A stretch of 23,686 nt of DNA from Globobulimina sp. Its lineage: Eukaryota; Foraminifera; Rotaliida. The stretch is from contig PIVH01000001.1 of assembly GCA_003354225.1 (NCBI GenBank), positions 1-23,686 of the forward strand. The letters run 5' to 3'. The position numbers and the translations under genes are program-made. Every line of letters starts with the position of its first letter. Within the stretch, counting starts at the first letter, position 1. Shown here in pieces: positions 1 to 7,056 of the stretch. Under the pieces are notes generated by a model, which searched no databases, was not told where the DNA came from, and was given only the letters and a program-made list of their open reading frames with translations.

Positions 1-698
1 TATATTATGATATAAAATAAAATTAATTAATTAATTATTATAGGGGTTTTTTGGTCCCTTATCCATACTACTTGGATATGAATTACTATTACTATATATT
101 ATATGATAATCATAAGATAATCATAAGATATTGATTAAGATTGTATGATACGCATTGTATCTCTTTATATATAGTAGTAAGGTATTTATTTTATAAATGA
201 GACGATTAATTAATTCATTTAATATGATAATATATAAAATGACCTGCCTACCCACCCCCCCGATTATTATTTTCCGTGATATTTTTTTCTCAACATTTTC
301 AAAATAAAATGGAATAATGAAACCCTTGAATAACATATCCTTTAAAATGGATACTTTACACCTTTTAAGTGGATTAGTTTTATTTGACCCTTTTTTAGGT
401 GTTTTTAACAAGATTGAGAATAATGGTTCAAGGTAAATATATAATATAAATATGAAAATATAATCAATCAATAATGATATATAATATAAAATGAAAATAT
501 ATACTCATTTTATTACCCATCTATCCCCCCGATTATTTTTTTTATTGATTTATAAATACTGGTGATTATCATATATTAAAAATAATGGTTCAAGGTAAAT
601 ATATAATATATTAATGATATATTTTCCTCACATTTGACCCCCAAATATTTCTTTTACTCATTTTATTATCCATCTATCCGCCCTAAAATTACTGATAT
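1..698. other. Left arm, repeat-rich and without a convincing gene
   Basis: This stretch holds short direct repeats rather than a gene. A 30-bp repeat starting AATAATGGTTCAAGG occurs at 419-448 and 581-610. A 28-bp repeat starting ACTCATTTTATTA occurs at 503-530 and 656-683 with two mismatches, and ends in a C-run. A related C-rich patch lies at 243-261. A 5-bp hairpin (TATCC/GGATA) spans 60-78. It may be a viral terminal region or sequence flanking the element; the sequence alone does not decide. Confidence 0.6.
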
Positions 699-813
699 AA
701 AAGTGTGAGTTTTTGTGTTAATTTTTATTCAATTTTTACTTTTAGTTTGAGTAAGGTCATTTTCATTTTAGAGAGTGTTTTAGAGAGTGTTTTTGAGTTT
801 AGAGAGTGTTTTT
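699..813 (+). repeat. Left copy A of the 115-bp (sub)terminal repeat
   Basis: This begins AAAAGTGTGAGTTTTTG and ends with three GAGAGTGTTTT-type blocks. It is followed at once by a second direct copy. It matches the reverse complement of 23036-23149 over 114 bp with one difference that I can see (G/A at the ninth base). The inverted arrangement near both window edges is what terminal inverted repeats of a linear element look like. It could also be a dispersed intergenic repeat, because a degraded copy lies near 10155. Confidence 0.85.
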
Positions 814-928
814 AAAAGTGTGAGTTTTTGTGTTAATTTTTATTCAATTTTTACTTTTAGTTTGAGTAAGGTCATTTTCATTTTTGAGAGTGTTTTTGAG
901 AGTGTTTTTGAGTTTTGAGAGCGTTTTT
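814..928 (+). repeat. Left copy B of the 115-bp repeat
   Basis: This is a tandem direct copy of 699-813 with a few substitutions in the GAGAGTGTTTT blocks (for example GAGAGCGTTTTT at the end). Copy A is closer to the right-end copy than copy B is, so the tandem duplication is probably older than the last exchange between the two ends. Confidence 0.85.
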
Positions 929-1131
929 AAGGGTGTTGATGTTGCTATATTAACTCAATGATTTTCATTTCTTCAATCCTCATTGAAAAATATTTCATAT
1001 TGTTTGTATCTAATCTTATTAAATCTTTTGTGTATCTCTTATCATTATAATATTTTTTGATGAATGTATAAAATAATCTTAACATATATGAATTGTTATT
1101 ATACAATCAATATATATATTTTAATCTTAAA

Positions 1132-1479
1132 TTAATCTAACATTTTTATATATTCTTCTTCTTCTTCACTATCAGTAAATACTAATTCTATCATTGATGG
1201 TATTGATTGTTTAACTTTCTTATTCTTCTTTCTTCTTCTTCTCTTCTTTATTGGTGTAGCAGTAAAATAGTCATAAGTTTTATATAATGAAAATCCTAAA
1301 CCTATACCAGCAAACCCTAATAAAAATCCTCCTAAAAGTGCTTTTTTATTTTCACTTGGTCCTTTTGGTTCGTCAAATACCCAATCATCAAAAATATTAA
1401 GTTCATCATCTCCTACACATATACCACAATTTTTTAATGCTTCTCTCTTGTCTTCTTTTGATAAATCTTTAATACTCAT
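1132..1479 (-). CDS. Small single-span membrane protein with basic and acidic tail
   Basis: This is the only leftward gene, 115 aa, and I do not recognise a family. Residues about 47-67 form a glycine-rich hydrophobic span (ALLGGFLLGFAGIGLGF), followed by a strongly basic stretch at 78-90 (KKRRRRKKNKK) and an acidic tail at 103-110. The order span, basic run, acidic run resembles the protein of the divergent neighbour at 1665-2303, where acidic and basic parts also follow a span. No AAAATTGA precedes it; a TA-rich tract lies just upstream of its ATG, as for late genes. A virion membrane protein or nucleic-acid-contacting tail is a guess from charge pattern only. The stop is TAA. Confidence 0.7.
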   Translation of the reverse strand: MSIKDLSKEDKREALKNCGICVGDDELNIFDDWVFDEPKGPSENKKALLGGFLLGFAGIGLGFSLYKTYDYFTATPIKKRRRRKKNKKVKQSIPSMIELVFTDSEEEEEYIKMLD

Positions 1480-1664
1480 ATTTTATTATATTACTATACT
1501 ATTTTTTATTTTTTAAATAAAAACATAAAAATATATGATAAATCAAGGTAAAAAATTATAGAAATATCATAGAGATTATAGAGTGTATAGATACTATGAA
1601 AAAAGTTTATAGAATTAAAAAAATATTTTAAGAATTATTATATATTTATACAATATAATACAAT

Positions 1665-2303
1665 ATGAGTTTAGACAATCAACAATCAAAGGTAGAAATT
1701 ACAGAAAAACCAATAGATAATGTAGTCATTGAAAATATTACAGATTTAATTGATGATGATGTTATTAAATCACTAAACAAAGGAGAACAAGCAAAAATAC
1801 ACGCAGAGGATATTAAAAAAGCAAATATCAAATTAAGGTGTGAAAAGGCTCGTGCTGGTAAGAAAAACAAAGCAGAACAAATTAAAATGTTAGAACAACA
1901 ATTATTAGAACAAAAAAGACAAACTCAACAACCTAAACAAGCACAACCTAAACAAGATATTAATGCTTCTGTTAATAATTATAATAATATTCAAAATCAA
2001 CCAGTTCAAGGATTTAGTAATACTACTAAATTGATGTTTGGATTAGGTGGATTATCTACATTATTCCTTGGATATAAAATGTTTATTATGGAAGATACTG
2101 ATAGTGAATGGGATAGTGATGTTGAAACAAGAGAAAAGAAAAAGAAAATCAAAAGAGCATCAAAGAAAAACAAAAAAAGAAGAAAACGAAGAAGAGAAAA
2201 GAAAGAAAAGAAGGAGGTTTCAAGAACAGTAGCACCTACACCTATTACTAATAAGAAAAATTATTCACTTAACCTATCAAGGTTTAATAAACAAGATGAT
2301 TAA
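1665..2303 (+). CDS. Membrane-anchored protein with coiled-coil, acidic and Lys/Arg-rich regions
   Basis: This is a 212-aa protein of unrecognised family. Residues 40-90 are helical and Gln/Lys-rich (likely coiled coil), then comes a Gln/Pro/Asn-rich linker. One hydrophobic span lies at about 122-142 (LMFGLGGLSTLFLGYKMFI), then an acidic patch (EDTDSEWDSD), then a very basic segment at about 157-184. The upstream sequence AAGAATTATTATATAT plus a TA-rich tract is shared with the small ORF at 3975, and no AAAATTGA is present, which suggests late expression. An A/T palindrome (2302-2320) follows the stop and probably forms the mRNA end. A structural or membrane role is an inference from composition. 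Confidence 0.85.
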   Translation: MSLDNQQSKVEITEKPIDNVVIENITDLIDDDVIKSLNKGEQAKIHAEDIKKANIKLRCEKARAGKKNKAEQIKMLEQQLLEQKRQTQQPKQAQPKQDINASVNNYNNIQNQPVQGFSNTTKLMFGLGGLSTLFLGYKMFIMEDTDSEWDSDVETREKKKKIKRASKKNKKRRKRRREKKEKKEVSRTVAPTPITNKKNYSLNLSRFNKQDD

Positions 2304-2320
2304 AAAAAAAAGATTTTTTT
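2302..2320 (+). terminator. A-tract/T-tract palindrome at mRNA 3' end
   Basis: A run of A, then GA, then seven T follows the stop of the 1665-2303 gene and sits just before the next early promoter. Mimivirus transcripts are known to end at hairpins, and this is a plausible equivalent. Confidence 0.5.
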
Positions 2321-2325
2321 AAAGT

Positions 2326-2333
2326 AAAATTGA
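2326..2333 (+). promoter_or_regulatory. Early promoter AAAATTGA
   Basis: AAAATTGATTTGTAT lies 36 nt before the ATG of the 2370-2681 gene. The octamer is the known early promoter core of mimivirus-like viruses. Confidence 0.85.
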
Positions 2334-2369
2334 TTTGTATATATACTATTAAATAAACCAATTATTATA

Positions 2370-2681
2370 ATGAATAAACTTTTATTAAAAGACCAAACTA
2401 AATTAGTAAATAAACTTATTCAATTAGAAGAAATTGAATATAATGATATTCAAAACTCTATTATATATGATGAAGAAACAGAAGAAGAAGAAGAACAAGA
2501 AGTATATATTTGGTATTTAATTGATAGTTGTTATTTAGATGTATTTTTTGATTTAAAAACACCGATTATTGAATATGAAAGTCAAGTGTGGATAGGTCAA
2601 ACTTGGTATGGATGTTCTTGGAAAAACTCTCATTTATGGAAACCTCTGTGTGAGAAATTACCATTCTTAAAGAATGAATAA
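2370..2681 (+). CDS. Hypothetical early acidic protein
   Basis: This 103-aa protein is not recognised. It has a helical N-terminal half, a run of glutamates (EETEEEEEQE, about 45-54), and a Trp/Cys-rich C-terminal half (IWYLIDSCY..., VWIGQTWYGCSWKNSHLW). Its promoter is the AAAATTGA at 2326. Its 3' end carries a palindromic TTTTTTAAAAAA followed by the conserved ATAATGGACTTATTTT element. The promoter and 3' element make this a typical early cassette of the virus; nothing points to a biochemical function. Confidence 0.8.
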   Translation: MNKLLLKDQTKLVNKLIQLEEIEYNDIQNSIIYDEETEEEEEQEVYIWYLIDSCYLDVFFDLKTPIIEYESQVWIGQTWYGCSWKNSHLWKPLCEKLPFLKNE

Positions 2682-2685
2682 ACTA

Positions 2686-2722
2686 TTTTTTAAAAAACCA
2701 TATATTATAATGGACTTATTTT
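2686..2722 (+). terminator. Conserved 3' element, copy 1
   Basis: A TTTTTTAAAAAA palindrome is followed about 13 nt later by ATAATGGACTTATTTT. It starts 4 nt after the stop of the preceding early gene. Six such copies occur, all on the + strand and all after early-type genes or a remnant of one. Confidence 0.65.
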
Positions 2723-2758
2723 CTATTATAATATTTTAAAAAAAAATGTTTTTAAATT

Positions 2759-2766
2759 AAAATTGA
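2759..2766 (+). promoter_or_regulatory. Early promoter AAAATTGA
   Basis: AAAATTGATTTGTAT lies 23 nt before the ATG at 2790. Because the promoter lies upstream, the longer reading frame that would begin at the TTG inside this octamer is not the gene start. Confidence 0.85.
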
Positions 2767-2789
2767 TTTGTATATTATTTATAACAAAT

Positions 2790-3323
2790 ATGATTACTAA
2801 AACCCAAATCAAAATAAATAAAAGAAAAATGGAATTACAATTAAAAAGTATTATTCATTGTTGTAAATATTGTCGTGATATTAAAAAATCTATTGATATG
2901 AAATCTTCTAAAATGTGTAAGGATTGTTTTAGAAGTAGAGATATAATAAGATGTAAATTAAAAAGACAATTGAAGGGAAATAAATTAAAAAAACAAACAT
3001 ATTATCAAAAACATAAAAAAGAACTCATTAAAAAACAAAAGATAAATAATAAAAAAAGAAAAGAAGAATTAAAAAAATATCAAAAACAATATTGGATTAA
3101 AACAAGAACAATTGGAGAGTTATTCAATAGAGTTTTATTTGAATTAAGACAAACAACTATTAAATCTAAATCTATTGAACCTATTAATAAAAGAAGTAAA
3201 GGATATAAAAGAAATAAAGTAATTACTTTATATCCGTGTAAATGTTGTGGATTAAAAGGAAGGTCATATTCAGCATATATTAGACATTGTAAATCAAAGA
3301 AACATATTAAATTATCTTCTTAA
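2790..3323 (+). CDS. Early protein with N-terminal Cys4 ribbon and C-terminal U1-type zinc finger
   Basis: This 177-aa protein is a likely nucleic-acid-binding factor. Two zinc modules are visible: a Cys4 ribbon (C25-x2-C28 ... C43-x2-C46) and a C2H2 finger near the end (C150-x2-C153-x12-H166-x5-H172, closing with HCKSKKH). A Lys-rich helical region lies between them. The same two modules occur in the opposite order in the 20263-20733 protein. I chose the ATG at 2790 because an in-frame TTG further up lies inside the promoter octamer. The gene ends with the conserved 3' element at 3325. The target and the sense of any regulation are unknown. Confidence 0.85.
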   Translation: MITKTQIKINKRKMELQLKSIIHCCKYCRDIKKSIDMKSSKMCKDCFRSRDIIRCKLKRQLKGNKLKKQTYYQKHKKELIKKQKINNKKRKEELKKYQKQYWIKTRTIGELFNRVLFELRQTTIKSKSIEPINKRSKGYKRNKVITLYPCKCCGLKGRSYSAYIRHCKSKKHIKLSS

Positions 3324-3324
3324 C

Positions 3325-3358
3325 TTTTTAAAAATCATATTATATAATGGACTTAATT
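3325..3358 (+). terminator. Conserved 3' element, copy 2 (truncated tail)
   Basis: TTTTTAAAAA is followed by TATAATGGACTT. Instead of ATTTT the element then runs into AATTGTAATTGTAAAA, the start of a direct repeat that matches the 3' end of the next gene. The junction looks like a recombination breakpoint. Confidence 0.55.
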
Positions 3359-3400
3359 GTAATTGTAAAATAAAATTATTTTAAAATTGATTTGTTTATT
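3355..3400 (+). repeat. Direct repeat, upstream copy (gene end plus promoter)
   Basis: These 46 bp match 3565-3610 with one mismatch. The downstream copy includes the last codons (IVIVK-stop) of the 3413-3583 gene; here the same bases are non-coding and lead into that gene's own promoter. Confidence 0.85.
3383..3390 (+). promoter_or_regulatory. Early promoter AAAATTGA
   Basis: AAAATTGATTTGT lies 22 nt before the ATG at 3413, inside the 46-bp direct repeat. Confidence 0.85.
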
Positions 3401-3412
3401 TATTTTAAAACT

Positions 3413-3583
3413 ATGAAGTTTGTATTTTGGTGTGCTGTTTTGTATCTCGCATTCTTTTATCATCCTAAAAGAGAACTTGAAACACTGGAAGAAATTGAAG
3501 AAATTGAAAGACTTATTAAAGACTTTGAAGATAGAAAAGAACGAGTGCTTGAAGAACTTGAAGAAATTGTAATTGTAAAATAA
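3413..3583 (+). CDS. Short early protein with N-terminal anchor and coiled coil
   Basis: This is a 56-aa protein. Residues 2-16 are hydrophobic (KFVFWCAVLYLAFFY), like an uncleaved signal anchor, and the rest is a Glu-rich amphipathic helix (LETLEEIEEIERLIKDFEDR). The ATG at 3413 is used because the in-frame TTG upstream overlaps the promoter. The gene lies between two 46-bp direct repeats that include its own last codons, so it could have been gained or duplicated as a cassette. The function is unknown; a small membrane-tethered helical protein is as far as the sequence goes. Confidence 0.7.
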   Translation: MKFVFWCAVLYLAFFYHPKRELETLEEIEEIERLIKDFEDRKERVLEELEEIVIVK

Positions 3584-3610
3584 AATTATTTTAAAATTGA
3601 TTTATTTATT
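3565..3610 (+). repeat. Direct repeat, downstream copy (gene end plus promoter)
   Basis: This matches 3355-3400 with one mismatch. It contains the last codons and TAA of the 3413-3583 gene and the early promoter of the next gene. Confidence 0.85.
3593..3600 (+). promoter_or_regulatory. Early promoter AAAATTGA
   Basis: AAAATTGATTTATTT lies 36 nt before the ATG at 3637. Confidence 0.8.
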
Positions 3611-3636
3611 ATAATAATATATCACCTATTATTATA

Positions 3637-3918
3637 ATGTCCTCTCATTTAGAACAATTAGAATTAAGATTAGAAAGAAACGAAAGAGAAATATCAAGAG
3701 CAAAAAAAGAGATGGATACATTTCTCAAAAATAAACAAATCATAACAACAGAATTACTTGAACTTATAGACGAATATGAGATTGAAGATAGATTAACATC
3801 CACATTTGGAGCACTACTTGTGAGTATCAAAAGCAAACAAGATGATAAAGAAAATATTGAAAATAAGATAATAGATTGTAAAATCCAAAGTATCTTTAAT
3901 AAATATATTTACGAATAA
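3637..3918 (+). CDS. Small early coiled-coil protein
   Basis: This 93-aa protein is almost wholly helical. Heptad-like patterning is clear at residues 4-45 (LEQLELRLERNEREISRAKK...), with a second helical segment at 55-80. There are no cysteine clusters and no membrane span. It follows the early promoter at 3593. The family is not recognised; oligomerisation or partner binding through the coiled coil is the only supported statement. The complementary-strand frame over 3645-3836 is a shadow of this coding sequence. Confidence 0.75.
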   Translation: MSSHLEQLELRLERNEREISRAKKEMDTFLKNKQIITTELLELIDEYEIEDRLTSTFGALLVSIKSKQDDKENIENKIIDCKIQSIFNKYIYE

Positions 3919-3974
3919 ATCTAATTGATAAATAAAAATGTTTAAAGAATTATTATATATATATTATATATAAT

Positions 3975-4139
3975 ATGTTTCAAGTATATAAATTATTAGA
4001 TAATACTGATAAATTACTTACAACCTTTCATAAGGATAGTAAGGATACTTTTTTTTTAATCAAGATTTTTATGATTTTTATGATTTTTTATATTTTTACC
4101 GAGATATTAAAAAATATGAGGTTTTTATACGATATTTAG
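3975..4139 (+). CDS. Possible tiny late membrane protein
   Basis: This is a 54-aa open frame with a polar start (MFQVYKLLDNTDKLL) and a hydrophobic span at about 27-44 (FFLIKIFMIFMIFYIF). In its favour, the upstream AAGAATTATTATATATATA is nearly the same as the sequence before the 1665 gene. Against it, the hydrophobic part comes from an A/T-rich run, it ends in TAG when almost every other gene here ends in TAA, and it is short. Positions 4140-4281 after it are low-complexity A/T with nothing recognisable. Confidence 0.35.
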   Translation: MFQVYKLLDNTDKLLTTFHKDSKDTFFLIKIFMIFMIFYIFTEILKNMRFLYDI

Positions 4140-4281
4140 GTGTTTTTATATAGAGATTATAGACTTTTTTTGTTTTTTAGAAAAAAATAAAAAAAATTAA
4201 AAAAACTATACCATTTTTCCTATACAAAAAATATTTTTTTTTAAAAATAAAAAAATAGTATAGAGTATATAAATAATTATT

Positions 4282-5211
4282 ATGAATAAATTAAATAATT
4301 TGATGAATGGTGTAAAAATTACAAACAAAAAAGAAAAAAAAGTAATTTGTGAATGTGGAAAAGCAGTCAATTCAATTTCTGCTCTCAACTATCATAAGTT
4401 TAAAGCAAAAAAACCTTGTGTTTTACAAACTGGGGAACAACAACCTACTAAATCATATTTAGATATGACCGAAGAAGAAGCAATTAATACAGCACATATT
4501 CAACAAGCAGATACTACCGAAGATGTTGAAGAACGGATTTTAAACCCAGCAGAACAAGCAGATAAATTAAGCAAACAAGAAGAGTTAAAAGATTTAATTA
4601 AACAAGATGCGAAGGTAATTAATTTAAATAAACCACCAGAGGTAAATACTATGTGTGATAATATTGATAAATTGGATTATGATAGTCTAAAAAATTATCT
4701 ACAAGAAGCAGAGACTAAAATCAATAAAGTAGCATCATCTAATATGGTAAATGGAGGAATACAATTTTTAAACCAAGGACTTTCAATGATTACTGATATA
4801 GCAAAAGAAGAATTGGATGAAGCAACAATTTTAGATAAAGCATATATGGAAGATACTCAATTTTTATTTAATAAATACGGAGGAAAACATATTAATAGAA
4901 ACAGAGAAATTAGATGGATGGTTCAAACAGTTAGTAAAGGTGCTGGTATGTTTTTTAGAAGTATGATGAACCAAGAAGCAATGTATAAAGAAGAAATGGA
5001 GAAAGAATATTTAAGACAACAACAAAAGAAAAAATCAAAGAAATCAAAGAAATCAAAGAAAGCAAAGAAAGCAAAGAGAAAGATTGAAGAAGAAACTGAA
5101 ATATTAGAAATATTAGATAGTGAAAGTGAAAGTGAAAGTGATACATCACCAGAAGATTATACTGATAGTGAAGAAGATACTGATTATACTGATAGTGAAG
5201 AAGAAGATTAA
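4282..5211 (+). CDS. Zinc-finger protein with Lys-rich and Ser/Asp/Glu-rich tail
   Basis: This 309-aa protein is of unrecognised family. Near the N-terminus is a metal-binding motif (C23-x-C25-x12-H38-x7-C46). Helical regions follow at about 55-110 and 125-155. The segment 190-225 (YMEDTQFLFNKYGGKHINRN..., WMVQTVSKGAGMFFRSMM) looks like an ordered domain. The end is extreme in charge: tandem KKSKKS/KKAKKAK repeats, then an acidic Ser/Asp tail with a repeated DYTDSEE unit. No AAAATTGA is present; the ATG follows a TATATAAATAATTATT tract, so late expression is likely. An A/T palindrome (5217-5233) follows the stop. Charged tails of this kind suit a genome-condensing or capsid-interior protein, but that is inference. 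Confidence 0.85.
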   Translation: MNKLNNLMNGVKITNKKEKKVICECGKAVNSISALNYHKFKAKKPCVLQTGEQQPTKSYLDMTEEEAINTAHIQQADTTEDVEERILNPAEQADKLSKQEELKDLIKQDAKVINLNKPPEVNTMCDNIDKLDYDSLKNYLQEAETKINKVASSNMVNGGIQFLNQGLSMITDIAKEELDEATILDKAYMEDTQFLFNKYGGKHINRNREIRWMVQTVSKGAGMFFRSMMNQEAMYKEEMEKEYLRQQQKKKSKKSKKSKKAKKAKRKIEEETEILEILDSESESESDTSPEDYTDSEEDTDYTDSEEED

Positions 5212-5216
5212 ATATT

Positions 5217-5233
5217 AAAAAAAATATTTTTTT
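5217..5233 (+). terminator. A-tract/T-tract palindrome at mRNA 3' end
   Basis: Eight A, TA and seven T follow 5 nt after the stop of the 4282-5211 gene, directly before the next early promoter. Confidence 0.5.
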
Positions 5234-5239
5234 CATATT

Positions 5240-5247
5240 AAAATTGA
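5240..5247 (+). promoter_or_regulatory. Early promoter AAAATTGA
   Basis: AAAATTGATTTGTTTAT lies 29 nt before the ATG at 5277. The spacer ends in AACAACTCA, which is shared with the next early gene's leader. Confidence 0.85.
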
Positions 5248-5276
5248 TTTGTTTATATATATTAAACAACTCAACA

Positions 5277-5882
5277 ATGAATACAAAAAGAATAATCAAG
5301 AAAAACAAGAAAACAGATATGGAAGAGAAAACAAGAAAAGATACAGTAAAATCAAATTGTAAAATTGCGGTAGATGGTATAATTGAAAGAATAAATGATG
5401 ATTTTTTTGATTTAGAAGATAGAGAAGATGTAATCTTAAATGAAACAATTGAACGAAGAGAAGTTATAGGTAAAGTAATGTATGTAATAAGAAGAATTAG
5501 AGAACTTTCTTTATACGATATGATAGAATATAATTTTAATCATATATGTTTTGGTATGGGTGAAGATGAAGATAATTATTGGTTTATGATGAGATTTAAA
5601 AATATGGGTTTTAAAGATAAACGAATGATATATACATTTAACGACGAAATCCAAGAGTTATTATATGATTATCAATCAAAAGATACAGATAAAAGTCATA
5701 CAATTCAAGTATGTTATGATGATGAAGATGATGAGATATTTTTTTATATTGGGTTTAATAAACTACCAAATAAAATATGTCCTATTTGTGGAGAACCATC
5801 AATATTGGGTTGTAGTGATAGGAAAATGTGTTGGGATTGTGAATGGGATGGTAAGTGTGATGGTAAGTGTGATGATGATTAA
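5277..5882 (+). CDS. Early protein with C-terminal zinc ribbon
   Basis: This is a 201-aa protein. A basic N-terminus precedes a mixed alpha/beta region rich in Asp and Glu. At the C-terminus there is a probable zinc ribbon: C168-P-I-C171-G, C179, then C185-W-D-C188, with a short DGKCDGKCDDD end that may bind metal too. The ATG at 5277 follows the promoter at 5240; an in-frame TTG at 5244 lies inside the promoter and is rejected. I recognise no family. Overlapping frames over 5665-5955 are shadows. Confidence 0.8.
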   Translation: MNTKRIIKKNKKTDMEEKTRKDTVKSNCKIAVDGIIERINDDFFDLEDREDVILNETIERREVIGKVMYVIRRIRELSLYDMIEYNFNHICFGMGEDEDNYWFMMRFKNMGFKDKRMIYTFNDEIQELLYDYQSKDTDKSHTIQVCYDDEDDEIFFYIGFNKLPNKICPICGEPSILGCSDRKMCWDCEWDGKCDGKCDDD

Positions 5883-5896
5883 AAAAAAGATTTTTT
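5881..5896 (+). terminator. A-tract/T-tract palindrome at mRNA 3' end
   Basis: AAAAAAAAGATTTTTT overlaps the stop codon of the 5277-5882 gene and precedes the next promoter by a few bases. Confidence 0.5.
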
Positions 5897-5903
5897 CCAT
5901 ATT

Positions 5904-5911
5904 AAAATTGA
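5904..5911 (+). promoter_or_regulatory. Early promoter AAAATTGA
   Basis: AAAATTGATTTGTTTAT lies 45 nt before the ATG at 5957. Confidence 0.85.
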
Positions 5912-5956
5912 TTTGTTTATTATATATAAACAACTCAATTAATAACAACTTTTAAA

Positions 5957-6469
5957 ATGACTATTTTATCTACACCTTTTAACCTTCAAACATTCTTAAA
6001 GAAGTTTTATTCATTTCAAGTAGAAATGGGTATTACAAAACAACATTGTTTTCATAATGTTAGGTATTTAGTAGATTATCTAAAATGTTATGATATTAAT
6101 GTAAAATCTGTTAATGGATTTATAATATTGAGAAAGGAAAATCAACAAAGGAAAATAGAACATAACTGGATTGAATATGATAATGAAATCATTGAACCAA
6201 ATAAGAGATTATATGATTTTCAATCAATAAATAAGAAATATTTTAAGTTTAGTGAAACAAAAAAAATGTGGAAACAAATGAATACACCAAGAAAAGAGAG
6301 AATAGAAGATATGATATATAAAAAAAACCATTTAAAAAAATATTTTTCAAAATCTTATGGAATACATTTAAAATATGAAGATATGTTATGGAGTAGAATT
6401 ATAAATAAAGAACTATGTAATGAAGTATTATGTGAAACAAATGAATATAATTTATCACAACAAATATAA
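5957..6469 (+). CDS. Early protein with Cys-His motif reminiscent of papain/transglutaminase folds
   Basis: This is a 170-aa protein. The region 30-85 reads HCFHNVRYL ... IIL ... EHNWIEYDNEIIEPN. A cysteine at the start of a helix (C31, with N34), then a beta-hairpin with a histidine followed by a tryptophan (H69, W71), then an acidic residue before a proline (E80-P81), resembles the C...H...D/E layout of NlpC/papain- and transglutaminase-like enzymes in phages and giant viruses. The usual D is E here, and the similarity is by eye only. The early promoter makes a capsid-maturation protease unlikely. The second half is Lys-rich and helical. An unrelated fold is quite possible. Confidence 0.8.
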   Translation: MTILSTPFNLQTFLKKFYSFQVEMGITKQHCFHNVRYLVDYLKCYDINVKSVNGFIILRKENQQRKIEHNWIEYDNEIIEPNKRLYDFQSINKKYFKFSETKKMWKQMNTPRKERIEDMIYKKNHLKKYFSKSYGIHLKYEDMLWSRIINKELCNEVLCETNEYNLSQQI

Positions 6470-6482
6470 AAAATATTTTTTT
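6468..6482 (+). terminator. A-tract/T-tract palindrome at mRNA 3' end
   Basis: AAAAAATATTTTTTT overlaps the stop of the 5957-6469 gene and precedes the promoter at 6488. Confidence 0.5.
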
Positions 6483-6487
6483 ATATT

Positions 6488-6495
6488 AAAATTGA
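6488..6495 (+). promoter_or_regulatory. Early promoter AAAATTGA
   Basis: AAAATTGATTTGTTTATT lies 32 nt before the ATG at 6528. Confidence 0.85.
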
Positions 6496-6527
6496 TTTGT
6501 TTATTATTTATAAACTAATCAATTAAA

Positions 6528-6947
6528 ATGACTTATAATTGTATTGAAGATATATTGGAAGATTGTTCTGTTGAAACTGAAACTGAATGGAATAATTTAA
6601 TTCCAAAAGATATTGAAAGTATATTAAATACTATGTTATTTGAGACCGAGGAATATTTTTCTTTCTCTTGTGGAACTGATAGTTATTGTTTTAAACAAAT
6701 AGAAGAAGTTAGTAGGTATAAATCTGGAAAGAAGAAAGGACAAGTTAAAGAAGTTATAGTTCAAGAATGTCTTGGTAATGGTGAATTACTTAATGCTAAA
6801 AAGAAACTAAAATATACTGGGAAGAACTGGAAAATTACTCATTATTTTAGAACCTCTTGTTTTTATGGTAATAAATGGATTAAAGAAACTTCTAAATATT
6901 ATATGAGTAAAGGTTGGGTTCAACCATTCCAAGACCCTTCTTTTTAA
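6528..6947 (+). CDS. Hypothetical early protein
   Basis: This 139-aa protein is not recognised. It has an acidic N-terminal third, then a Lys- and Tyr-rich, probably beta-rich region (EEYFSFSCGTDSYCFKQIEEV, KKLKYTGKNWKITHYF). Cysteines at 48, 54, 81 and 110 are scattered and do not make a clear metal site. It follows the promoter at 6488 and ends with TTTTT, a palindromic tract and the conserved 3' element at 6957. Confidence 0.8.
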   Translation: MTYNCIEDILEDCSVETETEWNNLIPKDIESILNTMLFETEEYFSFSCGTDSYCFKQIEEVSRYKSGKKKGQVKEVIVQECLGNGELLNAKKKLKYTGKNWKITHYFRTSCFYGNKWIKETSKYYMSKGWVQPFQDPSF

Positions 6948-6956
6948 AAAAAAATA

Positions 6957-6992
6957 TTTTTAAAAAATATCCTTGAATAATGGACTTATTTT
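6957..6992 (+). terminator. Conserved 3' element, copy 3
   Basis: TTTTTAAAAAA is followed by CCTTGAATAATGGACTT and ATTTT, about 10 nt after the stop of the 6528-6947 gene. Confidence 0.65.
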
Positions 6993-7056
6993 AAGTATAA
7001 TGAATATGAAATTATTATAAATATATAATAATATCATAATATATATTGATAATAGA

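Noticed and set aside
121-471. Leftward 116-aa open frame in the left arm
   Set aside because: It runs through the direct repeats and C-runs, has no promoter-like context that I can defend, and its composition is what A/T-rich repeats give. A decayed gene cannot be excluded.
2763-2789. Upstream TTG start for the 2790 gene (similarly 3392 for 3413 and 5244 for 5277)
   Set aside because: In each case the TTG lies inside or next to the AAAATTGATTTG promoter; the next in-frame ATG fits the spacing of the other early genes.
5957-6469. Capsid-maturation protease of the adenovirus type
   Set aside because: The gene has an early promoter and the H-then-C order of that protease family is not present; the cysteine comes first here.
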